A stretch of 64,000 bases of DNA, from the NCBI GenBank assembly GCA_004321715.1, contig SGYN01000002.1, forward strand, positions 1 to 64,000, written 5' to 3'. The stretch comes from a bacterium. GTDB taxonomy: Bacteria > Fidelibacterota > Marinisomatia > Marinisomatales > TCS55. Positions 53,654-63,675 of the stretch are shown in pieces. Numbering within the stretch: position 1 is the first letter of the stretch; each line of letters starts with the position of its first letter. The translations under genes and the position numbers were made by a program. Under the pieces are notes generated by a model that saw only the letters and a program-made list of their open reading frames with translations, made no database searches and had not been told where the DNA came from.

Positions 53654-56600
53654 ATGAAGAAATATAAAATATTAGTTTTTACCTCTTTTTTATTATTCAG
53701 TAGTGTTTTTGCTGAGGAAATACCAAATATTTCTAAAAGAGATTATTACGATTATTACGTTGCTCCCGCTAAAGGAAGAATTCCAGATAGATTGAATAGA
53801 TCTATGGGATATGCAGATCGTAAGTTATCTGTATTAGATAAGGGAAATTTAGTTTTACGTATGTCTAATGCTGCTATTTATGGATATGATAGATGGGGAC
53901 TAAATCATGAATTTCCTGCAGGAAGTATGGCAAAAACAGGTTGTTGTACATATTATTGGACACAATCTCCCATGGTTGGTGCATTAATTAATGGAGTGCC
54001 TTCTGTAGCTGTGGGCGTGCGTGGAAGCGTTCGGGATCATGAAGAAGAATTCGAGCCATTACCAGGATATGATGCTGGTTATTCCGATACAGACAATAAT
54101 GTAGGGATAGCTTTTAGTGATGTTCCAGAATCATGGCCTGTCCTTTGGCCAAGAGAGACAGATCCAACTGGTACTTTTGAATCAGTAATTTTTAATGCTG
54201 ATGGGTCTTCGGATACATTATATTTCCCAGGTATTGAACCCGAACTTGGTCCAGATGGATTTCCTGATGCGCCATGTGGAATAGGTGTTCAGGCTGAACG
54301 TGAAGCATATTTTGTAGTTACTGATAATGATCCCCAAGAAGGCAATACATTTGAAAGTAATCAAGGTGTCGGTCCATTAAATGTTCGTTTTGATGTTTGG
54401 GTTCTAAACTATTCCAGTACGTTTGGAAATGATGGTTTCATTTTTATACAAAAAATGACAAATGTTGGTAAGGATACATTGAAAGATCTCTATATGGGAA
54501 TCGCTGGAGACCCAGATGCTCCTGAGCAAGGCGGAGCTGAATGGACAGATGATATGGCACTTTTTATTACAGAAGATGACCCTCTTATTGCAGAAAAATT
54601 AGCCGATACATCAGATGCTCATCTTTTGGAAAACTTTGCTATTGTTTATGATAGTGATGATGCAGTGCAGGGCTATCTTACATCAGGTGTGGGATGGATT
54701 GGTGCTAAGTTTCTTGATTTAACAAAATATAATAGCGATGGAAGTGACACAACCTATGGTGTAACAAATTTTTATACCTTTGAATATAGTGAAGATGCGC
54801 AAAGTGATGCACAAGCATATAATGAGCAAATGACTGGAGGAATTCAAACACCTCAAAATATCACACCTTTCGTAGGTGATGTTTTCCAAAAACCATATAG
54901 TTATGGACCTGATATTACCTGGGTAATTGCAGGAGGACCAATGGATGTTGCTCCTGGAGAGCAAGTAATTTTTACATTTGCGGATTTTGCAGGAATCAAT
55001 GAAACTGATTTAATTCGAAATGCAAAGTTATTTCAATCGCTTTATAATAATAATTGCGCTACTCCAAAACCACCTGATCAACCAATTGTAAATACTGCAG
55101 TTGATGATGGGAGAGTTGTACTTATGTGGGATGATCGTAGTGAATATTCTATAGATCCCGTCACAGGTAACAATGCATTTCAAGGATATCGAGTGTATCG
55201 TAGCACAGATAGAGGAAATACTTGGGGAACAGTTATTACAGATGTGAATGGTGACCCAACAGACTTCTATAAACCATTAGCAATATATGACTACGATGAT
55301 AATCAAAGTGGACCACATGTTATGACGGATCCTCTTATTTATTATAATCTAGGTTCTAATTCTGGGGTTAAATATTCATATGTTGATAATAATATTATTA
55401 GTGGCTATGAATACTGGTACGCTGTTTCAGCTTATGATGGTGTTGATGATTGGGCTGGTGCTCCCGTAGACCCCATGGAAAATTCTAAGGCAAAAAATGC
55501 CTTCTATAGCGATAATGACAATACTGTTGCTGTTGTAGCTCAAAAGAAATCCGCAGGATACATAAAAGGCTCTGTACCAGATATGGCAGTACATTCTTCT
55601 GGTGATTCAGATGCCATCTTACATTTAATCCCAGCCAATGCATTTTCACTAGAATTTCAAGGTGATTCTTTATCACCAGATGATTTTAATAGTAAAGGTT
55701 ATAGCTATAATATTATAATTGATGAGCAAACAATTGGTGATACGGTAACTATTAATTCTTGGAGTATGATAAATACTTCTACTGGTGATACAGTTGTTTC
55801 AAATGAAACAGATGTAGAATCAGGGCAGTTAAAGCACGTTGTTGATGGATTTATACCTATGTTTACAACTGCCTCATGGAGTTTATCTAGCTATGACTCA
55901 GTAAAACAGACAGTTAACCAGGATACTTCGACTTCCATATTATTCAGTGGAATCAATCCAAGCTCAAATGATGGAACATGGGCTGGTTTTGTAGAAAATA
56001 CACCGCTTGATCCAAAGCCATCTGGAAGACCAGGCGCTCACTTACTTCAAAAAGATATTGAACTTCGATTCACTTCTGGCGGATCAGTAGCAACATACTT
56101 TAATGCACAAGTTACAACTATAGAAACTGTTGATATCCCATTTGAAGTTTGGTCCTCAGAAGACAATAAACAGATTGATGCAGTTATCTATATGGCAGCA
56201 GGATCAAAACCAATATTTGAAGAAGATCCAGAAAATTCTGGGCATTACATGTTTACAAAGAATTTCTATATCATGCCTTTATATCGAGATTATAGCGGTA
56301 CGGGATTAACAGATTGGTATAGTGATACCAATATTGGCTGGATGTTACAATTCAATAAAAACGATTCTCGTTTTGCAGAAGGTGATGAATTCAAAGTATA
56401 TTTTCGTAATCCTTTATTAGCTGGAAGAGATTCTTATACAATTGAAACAACTGCAGATAATTATTTGGTTAGTAAAGGTGACCTCGATGAAATAGTCGTT
56501 GTTCCAAATCCATATAATGCTACATCTGCATATGAGCACATAGCATTTATTAGAGAAGTACAATTTATTGGCCTTCCTGAAAATTGTTTGATAAGAATTT

Positions 56601-56788
56601 TCAATACGGCTGGTGAATTAGTTCAGGTAATTAAACATGATGTGAATAGTCCTGGGTATAGGGGTCCTAGCATTGAAGCATGGGACTTACGAACCTATAA
56701 TAACCAGGAAGTATCTTTTGGGGTTTATGTATTTCATGTGGTCTCAAATGATCAAGAGTTCACTGGTAAACTTGCGGTGATAAAATGA
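53654..56788 (+). CDS. Large secreted protein of unknown function with T9SS-type C-terminal domain
   Basis: A 1044-residue exported protein: signal peptide (1-20, FLLFSSVFA before EE), then a conserved-looking N-terminal region (SMGYADRKLSVLDKGNLVLRM). Middle beta-rich stretches resemble fibronectin III-like modules (PDQPIVNTAVDDGRVVLMWDD; FQGYRVYRSTDRG), and a C-terminal FlgD-Ig / T9SS-like domain begins VVPNPYNATSAYEHIAF and ends KLAVIK. No catalytic motif was recognised. It lies between a TonB receptor and a PorV-like gene whose start overlaps its stop, pointing to a surface complex. Function unknown. Confidence 0.8.
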   Translation: MKKYKILVFTSFLLFSSVFAEEIPNISKRDYYDYYVAPAKGRIPDRLNRSMGYADRKLSVLDKGNLVLRMSNAAIYGYDRWGLNHEFPAGSMAKTGCCTYYWTQSPMVGALINGVPSVAVGVRGSVRDHEEEFEPLPGYDAGYSDTDNNVGIAFSDVPESWPVLWPRETDPTGTFESVIFNADGSSDTLYFPGIEPELGPDGFPDAPCGIGVQAEREAYFVVTDNDPQEGNTFESNQGVGPLNVRFDVWVLNYSSTFGNDGFIFIQKMTNVGKDTLKDLYMGIAGDPDAPEQGGAEWTDDMALFITEDDPLIAEKLADTSDAHLLENFAIVYDSDDAVQGYLTSGVGWIGAKFLDLTKYNSDGSDTTYGVTNFYTFEYSEDAQSDAQAYNEQMTGGIQTPQNITPFVGDVFQKPYSYGPDITWVIAGGPMDVAPGEQVIFTFADFAGINETDLIRNAKLFQSLYNNNCATPKPPDQPIVNTAVDDGRVVLMWDDRSEYSIDPVTGNNAFQGYRVYRSTDRGNTWGTVITDVNGDPTDFYKPLAIYDYDDNQSGPHVMTDPLIYYNLGSNSGVKYSYVDNNIISGYEYWYAVSAYDGVDDWAGAPVDPMENSKAKNAFYSDNDNTVAVVAQKKSAGYIKGSVPDMAVHSSGDSDAILHLIPANAFSLEFQGDSLSPDDFNSKGYSYNIIIDEQTIGDTVTINSWSMINTSTGDTVVSNETDVESGQLKHVVDGFIPMFTTASWSLSSYDSVKQTVNQDTSTSILFSGINPSSNDGTWAGFVENTPLDPKPSGRPGAHLLQKDIELRFTSGGSVATYFNAQVTTIETVDIPFEVWSSEDNKQIDAVIYMAAGSKPIFEEDPENSGHYMFTKNFYIMPLYRDYSGTGLTDWYSDTNIGWMLQFNKNDSRFAEGDEFKVYFRNPLLAGRDSYTIETTADNYLVSKGDLDEIVVVPNPYNATSAYEHIAFIREVQFIGLPENCLIRIFNTAGELVQVIKHDVNSPGYRGPSIEAWDLRTYNNQEVSFGVYVFHVVSNDQEFTGKLAVIK

Positions 56789-57882
56789 AGAAAAATATGA
56801 TCATAACTTTTATTACTATACAATGTTGTATTTTTGCACAATTTGATAATACTGGCACATCTGCGGCCAACTTTCTAAAAATAGGAATAGGCAGTAGAGG
56901 AATGGCCCTTGGTGGAGCTTTTACAGCAAATGTACAGGATCCATCTGCCCTTCATTGGAATCCTGCTGGTATAGCTCATGCTAATGATATACAGGTTTTG
57001 CTTTCACAGTACAATTGGATTGCCGATATGAAGCACAGTTATTTTGGAATAGTTTTCCCTATTGGATTGTTAGGTAATTTGGGAATCAGCCTTAATAATC
57101 TTGATATGGGTGAAATGAAAAAAACAACAGAATTTGACCAAGATAGTAAAGTCGTTTTTCGCGCATCTGACATTGCTCTAGGCATTGGACTTGGTAAAAA
57201 AATATCTGATCGATTTTCAATCGGTTTACATGGTAAAATTGTAAGAGAAACAATTTCTTTTTCCAATGCTACCGCTTTTGGATTAGATGTTGGATCCCAA
57301 TATCAAACAGGTTTTTCTGGATTATCTATAGGAATGGCTATAACAAACTTTGGTACAAAAATGAAATTGGGAGGTACAGATCTTAAAGTAGATACAGACC
57401 CCTATGAAGATCAGAATGCAAACCCTGATGTTATCGCACAACTTCAAACAGATGAGTGGCCCTTACCTATGTCCTTTCGGTTTGGTGTAGCTTTTACTCC
57501 TATTGGCCCCACATCTTTCATTAAAAATGAGGCTATTGAGGCCTCCGTAAGCATAGATTATTATGATCCACGAGATTACAATCCATATTATGCTGGAGGT
57601 TTAGAAATTAAGGTTCTTGAAGGGTTATATCTGCGGATGGGGTTGGAAAATAAATTTATTCAGTTTGATGATTCACATGATGAAAGTATGGATTCTAATG
57701 ATTTGAAAGATGAACTCAACAAAGATAATGCTTATGGATACCAAAATAAAACTGCTTTTGGATTTGGTTTATCATCAACTATGTTTCCATTTATACCCTA
57801 TAATTTTACACTTGATTATTCCGTTTCTGATATGGGAGCATTGGGGCAGGTTACTCGATTAACATTTACAATCGGACTATAA
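56785..57882 (+). CDS. PorV/PorQ-family outer-membrane protein
   Basis: A 365-residue beta-barrel protein with a signal peptide (1-18) and the family N-terminus FLKIGIGSRGMALGGAF, followed by DPSALHWNPAGIA. PorV shuttles T9SS cargo from the translocon to the attachment complex, while relatives include PorQ and FadL-like porins. The start overlaps the cargo gene stop (ATGA) and a strong terminator follows. It may be a dedicated shuttle for the adjacent cargo protein, although the general PorV could be elsewhere. Confidence 0.85.
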   Translation: MKKNMIITFITIQCCIFAQFDNTGTSAANFLKIGIGSRGMALGGAFTANVQDPSALHWNPAGIAHANDIQVLLSQYNWIADMKHSYFGIVFPIGLLGNLGISLNNLDMGEMKKTTEFDQDSKVVFRASDIALGIGLGKKISDRFSIGLHGKIVRETISFSNATAFGLDVGSQYQTGFSGLSIGMAITNFGTKMKLGGTDLKVDTDPYEDQNANPDVIAQLQTDEWPLPMSFRFGVAFTPIGPTSFIKNEAIEASVSIDYYDPRDYNPYYAGGLEIKVLEGLYLRMGLENKFIQFDDSHDESMDSNDLKDELNKDNAYGYQNKTAFGFGLSSTMFPFIPYNFTLDYSVSDMGALGQVTRLTFTIGL

Positions 57883-57894
57883 TAAATATCTTGT

Positions 57895-57928
57895 AAAAAA
57901 AAGCCTTCTTAGAGAAGGCTTTTTTTTT
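57895..57928 (+). terminator. Rho-independent terminator ending the TonB-receptor operon
   Basis: AGCCTTCT (57902-57909) pairs with AGAAGGCT (57913-57920) around a three-base loop, with flanking A- and T-runs that extend the stem and give a U-tail on the plus strand. It lies 12 bases after the PorV-like stop and 29 bases before the fusion gene, which must then have its own start site in that short gap or rely on read-through. Confidence 0.93.
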
Positions 57929-57957
57929 GATTAACATTAAATTTTAAACTCAAATAG

Positions 57958-60900
57958 ATGAATCAAACATTACCAGCATATTTAAGCTATATTAAAAAAG
58001 TATTTGGTCACCAACCAAATGCTGATGAGCTATTGGCAAAAGCATCAGAATTATTTGAATCAAATGCAAATCAAAAATCAATCCATGATTTTTTAGAATT
58101 GGGGCATCTTCCCATAATAAATAGTGAAATATGTAATTCAAATAAAGTGAATGAATGGTTTAAGATAATTCATAAACTAATAATTAAATCAAGACTAACT
58201 GTAGGTCATCTGATAAATCAGAGGGCACGATATTACGATGGAAAAGAATGCTTTAAAGTAATTAACGGGAAGACTACTGAAAGTTTTTCTTATAAAGAAA
58301 TATGGCATAGAATAATACAGATTGGTCAAGCCTTAGCAAATATAGAAATAAAATATAATAATGATATTGTTGTCGGAATATTTACCGAAAACTCACTTCG
58401 AGGTGCCTTAATTGATCTTGCCTGTTTATCATTTCATTTTCCAATTGTTCCAATACCAGTTACAACCACCGCAGAACATTTAAAGTTCATCATAAATAAT
58501 TCTGAGATCACACACCTATTTATTGGAGGTGTTTCAGTTCAAGGAATTTTTCGTGATTCTAAAATTGATTCGAATACATTAGTTATTTATCATTTGGATA
58601 ATCATTCTGATGCAATCATTGATTTTAATCAATGGGAAAATTTTATATCTCAATCTGTTGAATATGATGAAATCAATGTTTTAAAAAGAATAAATGACTG
58701 TGATATAAAAGACATATCTACTGTTATGTATACCTCTGGTACAACAGATAATCCAAAAGGTATCGTTTTCTCGCAGGAAAACATTATATCAAAAAGGTTT
58801 GCAAGAGCTTTAGCTCTTCCCTCTTTTTCAAGTGATGATGTTTTTTTATGTTTTCTTCCCTTATATCATACATTTGGAAGATACTTTGAATTATTAGGAT
58901 CTATTTTTTGGGGTGCAACCTATACTTTTGCAGAATCACCATATTTTAAATCTTTATTAAAAGACTTTCATATATCAAAACCATCAATTTTTATTAGCGT
59001 ACCAAAGAGATGGATTCAATTAATGGAACATGCTAATTCAATTAATTCAACAGATGATGATAGTACTCAATTAAAGAATCGAATTTCTTCTATAACTGGT
59101 GGAAACCTTAAATTTGGATTATCAGCTGCTGGTTATTTAGATCCAGATGTGTTTCATTATTTTCAAGATAATAGTATTAATCTAATTAGTGGATATGGCA
59201 TGACAGAGGCAACTGGTGGTATTACAATGACACCCCCAAATGATTATCAACCTGATTCTGTTGGTATACCGTTACCAGGTATTGATATAAAATTAGCCGA
59301 AGATGGTGAACTACTTATTAAAGGAGCATATGTATCATCCTTCTATTTTAGTAAAACAAATAACTCTACTCTAGTTAATGGATGGTTTCATACTGGTGAT
59401 ATATTTAAAGAAAAGAATGGTCATTTATATATTATCGATCGTAAAAAAGAAATTTATAAGAATACTAGAGGACAAACAATCTCACCTCAGAAAATAGAAA
59501 ATATGTTTCAAGATTTTGATGGAATTAGTTGTGCTTTTTTAGTTGGGGATGGTTTGGAATTTAATACTTTACTTATTTATCCTGACCATGATACACTGCC
59601 AATTGAATTCTCAAATGATAATATTTCATCTATTCGAGAATATTATAGTTCATTAGTTCAATCTGTGAATAGTTTTCTTTCTCCGTATGAACGAGTGATC
59701 AATTTTGCAATAATAAAGCGCTCATTTATTGAGGATGATGAATTAACACAAAAAGGCACATTTAAGAGAAAAGTAATAATAAAAAACTTCGATACAGTTA
59801 TATCTCCCATGTATCAAAAGAATTATGTCGCTTTATCATATAATAAATTTCAAATTTATATACCTAATTGGCTCCTCAGAGAAAAAGGTATAAGTAAAAA
59901 TGATATTCATTGGGATGGTTCTTTTCTATCAGTAAGAAAAAAAGAAGAGAAGATAAAAATTGAATGGACAGATGATAGCTTAATTATTGGAGATTTTACT
60001 TATAATTCGATTGATAATATTATTGATTTACATACTATATTAATTTGTCCACATCTATGGCTTGGAAATAATAGTTTTACAGATTTTATAGGAAAAAGTG
60101 TATTTAGAATTTCCCGGTTTGAGCATTCAAATTCTATTAAACTACAATTTCCATTATTTAATAATAACACAACCAAATCTGCAAAAAGTTTAGATGAATA
60201 TGAAAGTATGGTTGATCTATATGGACTTCATAAATCAACAGAGCAATTATATAATGGAGATCTTAATGGTCTTATAGCATATAGTAGCTTATTGCGATCT
60301 AATAGAGAAGAACTAAAAAAGATTGCATTTGATATTCTTTTATCATTTCGACAACATAAAAACTTTTCCGTTAGACTACGAGTAATGGAAACGATACTAC
60401 CTAAACTATCTGGAGAATTATTTTATGAATTATTTTATGATACATTTAAAAAATATAATAATGAAAAATTAAAGAATCAATTTTCAATAAATGTTGACTT
60501 ATTAAATAATGAACATTTTAAAACTATCTTATCCCAGTTGGGTCAATTTAGAAATGATATTAAATCGGTTGATAAGGTTCAATTTTCGTTTATTCAAATT
60601 TTATTACCGATTATAACTGATTATGGTATTAAGCATCCCACAAAATACCTTTGGGCACGATCAGAATTATATTGGTGGCAAATAGTAGAATGCCCAAAAA
60701 GGACATTATCATTAGCTCAAAAAGAACACTACAAACTAATAAATGGTTTTAGATCGTGGGTTGGTCCAAATAGAAAATTAGCAATAAATAGAAATGACCA
60801 TTCTGAATATAATTGGAAGGATGTTATTACATTCGATGAGCTTATTGAGCCTACTTTACAAGAAACTTTACTTAATGCTATAATAAATACAGCATTAATT

Positions 60901-62574
60901 AAAGAGACCATCTTTCTTTTTTACAACCATCGATTAATAGAATTGAATGATATAAATCCTGAAGGAGTTTGGATAACCTTATTAGGCAAAAATCAAGGGA
61001 AAATAGTATTAAGAATACTAGTTCAAACAAAAAATGATGATTCCTATAATTTTACAATAAATCTTAATGAAACTCATAAAAAAGAATTTATAGAAGAAGA
61101 AATTAAATGGTTGATAATTATGGGTACATCAATCCATGGTCAGAAGTTTGTTGAAGAGTTTGGAGGCTATTGGCCAGAATACAATCTTTATACAGAAGAA
61201 TATATTCCAGGTGAAACATTATCACAATATCTTGAAAGAAACAGAGATGAAATTCAAGAAAACTCTGCTCCAGATCGATGGCAGATGCGTTGGCTTCACT
61301 TTATTTGGAGCGGGACTGCAGCATATATCAATTTTTGGTGGCGTTCAGATAGAAAAGTGCAGATTGGAAATCCTTCTCCAAAGAATCTAATCATTCCTGA
61401 ACATGATTATTCGTCAGGAACTAGACTAATTTCCATAACAGATAGAGAAGAAACATCGGAAGTTTCCAATCTTTTGTTCAGCATATATAAAAATTTTATA
61501 GATGATACTGAAAATAAATATATTGGTTTAAAACGAATGGCAGATTGGGAATTAATATTCTCAGTCATTATGCAAGAAACAAAAGTGCAATATGGCATTC
61601 CATTAATTAAACAATTCAAGTATGAGATAAATAATAATACAGACAAAAAAAGTATGGCTAAAAAGTATGGGCTTACAAATGATAGAATAGACCATTTTCT
61701 TACTGAAGTTGAAAATGAAGGGGTTTTAACAAAGAGGATGGTTTTTGCAGCTTTAAGATATGAAAGATGGCTTGAACTAAATCAAAATGCTACACTAAAA
61801 GCAAGAACAACTATCTTACAAGAATTATATCAAGATTATAAACTTGGAGAACTATTAACAGAATATCCCGAAACTAGAGTCCGCTTTTTTTTGATGACTT
61901 GTTTAAAAGATTCAAATGAAAATCTAAAGAAATTATTGGGTGATCTAATTAAAGAATTACGATCTCAAAAAGTTACGGAAGATGATCTTCAAAATAGACT
62001 ACATCATATACATGAAAATATTGAAGTAACAGATGACGAAAAATTTTTCCTTACACATCTAGTTTTTAAGCATTTAGCAGCTGCAGACTACATAGAGTTA
62101 GTAACAATGAATGAAGGAGATAATAGTCGTATTGATCTTGTAATGCTTTGCGAGGATAAAGATGGTAATGGTTATAGAATAAGACCCCCATTTCACCCTA
62201 AAGAAATTGCACGTTTCCATTCAATACTTATTAAATCAAATCTTGAACCTATTTTTCAGGGTGATCATGAGTTTCTATTAATTTTCGATATGAAAGATAG
62301 ACTTGTTGGTGGAGTGTATTGGAAACAATCTATAAAAGATACAATTGCACATTTTGAATGGATTGTAATTAGATCAAAGTACAGAAAAAAAGATTTGAGC
62401 AACCGTTTAATGAATGAATTATTTAGCCGTTTAAGAAATAAAGGAATTCAATATGTTATAGCTGGGTTTTTTCAAGAAGATTTTTTCTATAAATATGGTT
62501 TTAAAATTGATCGCAATTTTGGAGGATTAGTAAAAAATATAATAGATGTTAAAAAGGTGGATTTACCAGTATAA
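57958..62574 (+). CDS. 1538-residue fusion: acyl-CoA ligase, unassigned middle with degenerate kinase-like segment, C-terminal GNAT-like domain
   Basis: Residues about 80-620 form an AMP-binding acyl/aryl-CoA ligase with YTSGTTDNPKG (258-268), YGMTEATGG (413-421), GWFHTGDIF (475-483), DRKKEIYKNTRGQTISP (494-510) and a basic KGTFKRK end. Residues 1-70 are a helical extension. About 620-1060 is unassigned and partly helical. About 1075-1165 looks like a worn protein/sugar-kinase core: TEEYIPGETLSQYL, then NPSPKNLII in place of HGDxxxxN, then ISITDREE. About 1410-1530 is GNAT-like (WIVIRSKYRKKDLSNRL; FYKYGFKIDRNFGG). There is no signal peptide. Function unknown: it could activate an acyl chain and pass it to an amine. 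Domain calls beyond the ligase are tentative. Confidence 0.85.
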   Translation: MNQTLPAYLSYIKKVFGHQPNADELLAKASELFESNANQKSIHDFLELGHLPIINSEICNSNKVNEWFKIIHKLIIKSRLTVGHLINQRARYYDGKECFKVINGKTTESFSYKEIWHRIIQIGQALANIEIKYNNDIVVGIFTENSLRGALIDLACLSFHFPIVPIPVTTTAEHLKFIINNSEITHLFIGGVSVQGIFRDSKIDSNTLVIYHLDNHSDAIIDFNQWENFISQSVEYDEINVLKRINDCDIKDISTVMYTSGTTDNPKGIVFSQENIISKRFARALALPSFSSDDVFLCFLPLYHTFGRYFELLGSIFWGATYTFAESPYFKSLLKDFHISKPSIFISVPKRWIQLMEHANSINSTDDDSTQLKNRISSITGGNLKFGLSAAGYLDPDVFHYFQDNSINLISGYGMTEATGGITMTPPNDYQPDSVGIPLPGIDIKLAEDGELLIKGAYVSSFYFSKTNNSTLVNGWFHTGDIFKEKNGHLYIIDRKKEIYKNTRGQTISPQKIENMFQDFDGISCAFLVGDGLEFNTLLIYPDHDTLPIEFSNDNISSIREYYSSLVQSVNSFLSPYERVINFAIIKRSFIEDDELTQKGTFKRKVIIKNFDTVISPMYQKNYVALSYNKFQIYIPNWLLREKGISKNDIHWDGSFLSVRKKEEKIKIEWTDDSLIIGDFTYNSIDNIIDLHTILICPHLWLGNNSFTDFIGKSVFRISRFEHSNSIKLQFPLFNNNTTKSAKSLDEYESMVDLYGLHKSTEQLYNGDLNGLIAYSSLLRSNREELKKIAFDILLSFRQHKNFSVRLRVMETILPKLSGELFYELFYDTFKKYNNEKLKNQFSINVDLLNNEHFKTILSQLGQFRNDIKSVDKVQFSFIQILLPIITDYGIKHPTKYLWARSELYWWQIVECPKRTLSLAQKEHYKLINGFRSWVGPNRKLAINRNDHSEYNWKDVITFDELIEPTLQETLLNAIINTALIKETIFLFYNHRLIELNDINPEGVWITLLGKNQGKIVLRILVQTKNDDSYNFTINLNETHKKEFIEEEIKWLIIMGTSIHGQKFVEEFGGYWPEYNLYTEEYIPGETLSQYLERNRDEIQENSAPDRWQMRWLHFIWSGTAAYINFWWRSDRKVQIGNPSPKNLIIPEHDYSSGTRLISITDREETSEVSNLLFSIYKNFIDDTENKYIGLKRMADWELIFSVIMQETKVQYGIPLIKQFKYEINNNTDKKSMAKKYGLTNDRIDHFLTEVENEGVLTKRMVFAALRYERWLELNQNATLKARTTILQELYQDYKLGELLTEYPETRVRFFLMTCLKDSNENLKKLLGDLIKELRSQKVTEDDLQNRLHHIHENIEVTDDEKFFLTHLVFKHLAAADYIELVTMNEGDNSRIDLVMLCEDKDGNGYRIRPPFHPKEIARFHSILIKSNLEPIFQGDHEFLLIFDMKDRLVGGVYWKQSIKDTIAHFEWIVIRSKYRKKDLSNRLMNELFSRLRNKGIQYVIAGFFQEDFFYKYGFKIDRNFGGLVKNIIDVKKVDLPV

Positions 62575-63090
62575 CATATAATATATAATTACGCCTGTGA
62601 TAGATACATATAACCATACTGGTAAAGTTATTTTTGCAATCTTCCTATGCTTTCCAATATGATCATTCCATCCACGATATAATGTTATTAAAGCAAGAGG
62701 AATAATAATTGCTGCAAGTATAATATGTGATATCAGAATGAAATAATAGAATGCAGGTAAGCTTCCAACGTATTCTTTTGGTCCACTCTTAAACCAGTGA
62801 TAAATAATATAACTAATTAAAAACGCAGTTGAAGTAGCAAAAGAAAGTAACATAACATTTTTATGCGCTCTTCTTTTTTTATTAATAATTAATATATATC
62901 CGTATAATAAGAATATTCCTGTTAAACCATTTAATGTTGCATTGACCTTAGGAAGACTTGTTACATCTAATGCTCCTTCTATCCCATCTGGTCTAGGTCC
63001 AAGAATTAAAAAAGCAACTGCTGCAGATACAAGAACCGATACAATATAGATTATACGGAGCCAGAAATTATCAGTTCTAGCAGATAACAA
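62563..63090 (-). CDS. DUF420 membrane protein (oxidase-associated)
   Basis: A 175-residue protein with about five helices, matching DUF420, a family encoded with cytochrome c oxidase and SCO genes and thought to help oxidase assembly. PKVNATLNGLTGIFLLYGY, the histidines in YHWFKSG and SHIILAA, and the final WLYVSITGVIIYYMLY are characteristic. The start is a TTG two bases after the SCO stop; no better start exists because a stop lies just upstream in frame. Its last 12 bases overlap, tail to tail, the end of the fusion gene. Confidence 0.88.
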   Translation of the reverse strand: MLSARTDNFWLRIIYIVSVLVSAAVAFLILGPRPDGIEGALDVTSLPKVNATLNGLTGIFLLYGYILIINKKRRAHKNVMLLSFATSTAFLISYIIYHWFKSGPKEYVGSLPAFYYFILISHIILAAIIIPLALITLYRGWNDHIGKHRKIAKITLPVWLYVSITGVIIYYMLYW

Positions 63091-63091
63091 A

Positions 63092-63673
63092 TTATTCTAT
63101 TCCTTTTATTAAAGAATGAATATCCCTTGTAAGCGTTTCATGATCTTTTGGTTCTGTACCAGAATAATATCCTCTTAAATTTCCTTTATGATCAACTAAA
63201 GCAAAACGTGTACTATGAAAGACAATTTCCTCTTCATCTCCCATTTTAAACCCGTTTGCAATTAACTCCTGAATTTGCTCATATTTTCCTGTAACAAAAG
63301 ACCAAGTATTAATATCAGCATCATATCGTTGTGCATATTTTTTTAATACTTCAGGTGTATCATAATCAGGATTTACAGTAAATGATACAAATTGCAATTT
63401 ATCTATTCCAACTAAATCATGTTGCACTGTACTCATCCGCTCTGTCATAATAGGGCATGGACCTGCACATGTTGTAAATATAAAATCTGCTAACCAAACA
63501 TTTCCTCTTAAATCATCAAGAGTAAATTGTTCTCCATCCTGATCAATTAAATCAAATGAAGGTATTTGACCAATAATAGGAAGCTCTTCTTCAATTTCAT
63601 TTGGCTGTAAAATTATAATTAACATAATTATAATTAATAAACTGGATAGGTATACCCATGGTTTAAAAGTCAT
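63092..63673 (-). CDS. SCO1/SenC-family copper chaperone for cytochrome oxidase
   Basis: A thioredoxin-fold, membrane-anchored protein that delivers copper to the CuA site or reduces its cysteines. The ligands CAGPC (C69, C73) and H153 in VFHSTRF are present. One N-terminal membrane segment covers about residues 7-23. The ATG at 63673 (193 residues) is favoured because AAGGA lies eight bases upstream; the ATG at 63679 overlaps the ctaB stop and adds two residues. It lies between ctaB and DUF420. Confidence 0.92.
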   Translation of the reverse strand: MTFKPWVYLSSLLIIIMLIIILQPNEIEEELPIIGQIPSFDLIDQDGEQFTLDDLRGNVWLADFIFTTCAGPCPIMTERMSTVQHDLVGIDKLQFVSFTVNPDYDTPEVLKKYAQRYDADINTWSFVTGKYEQIQELIANGFKMGDEEEIVFHSTRFALVDHKGNLRGYYSGTEPKDHETLTRDIHSLIKGIE

Positions 63674-63675
63674 TA

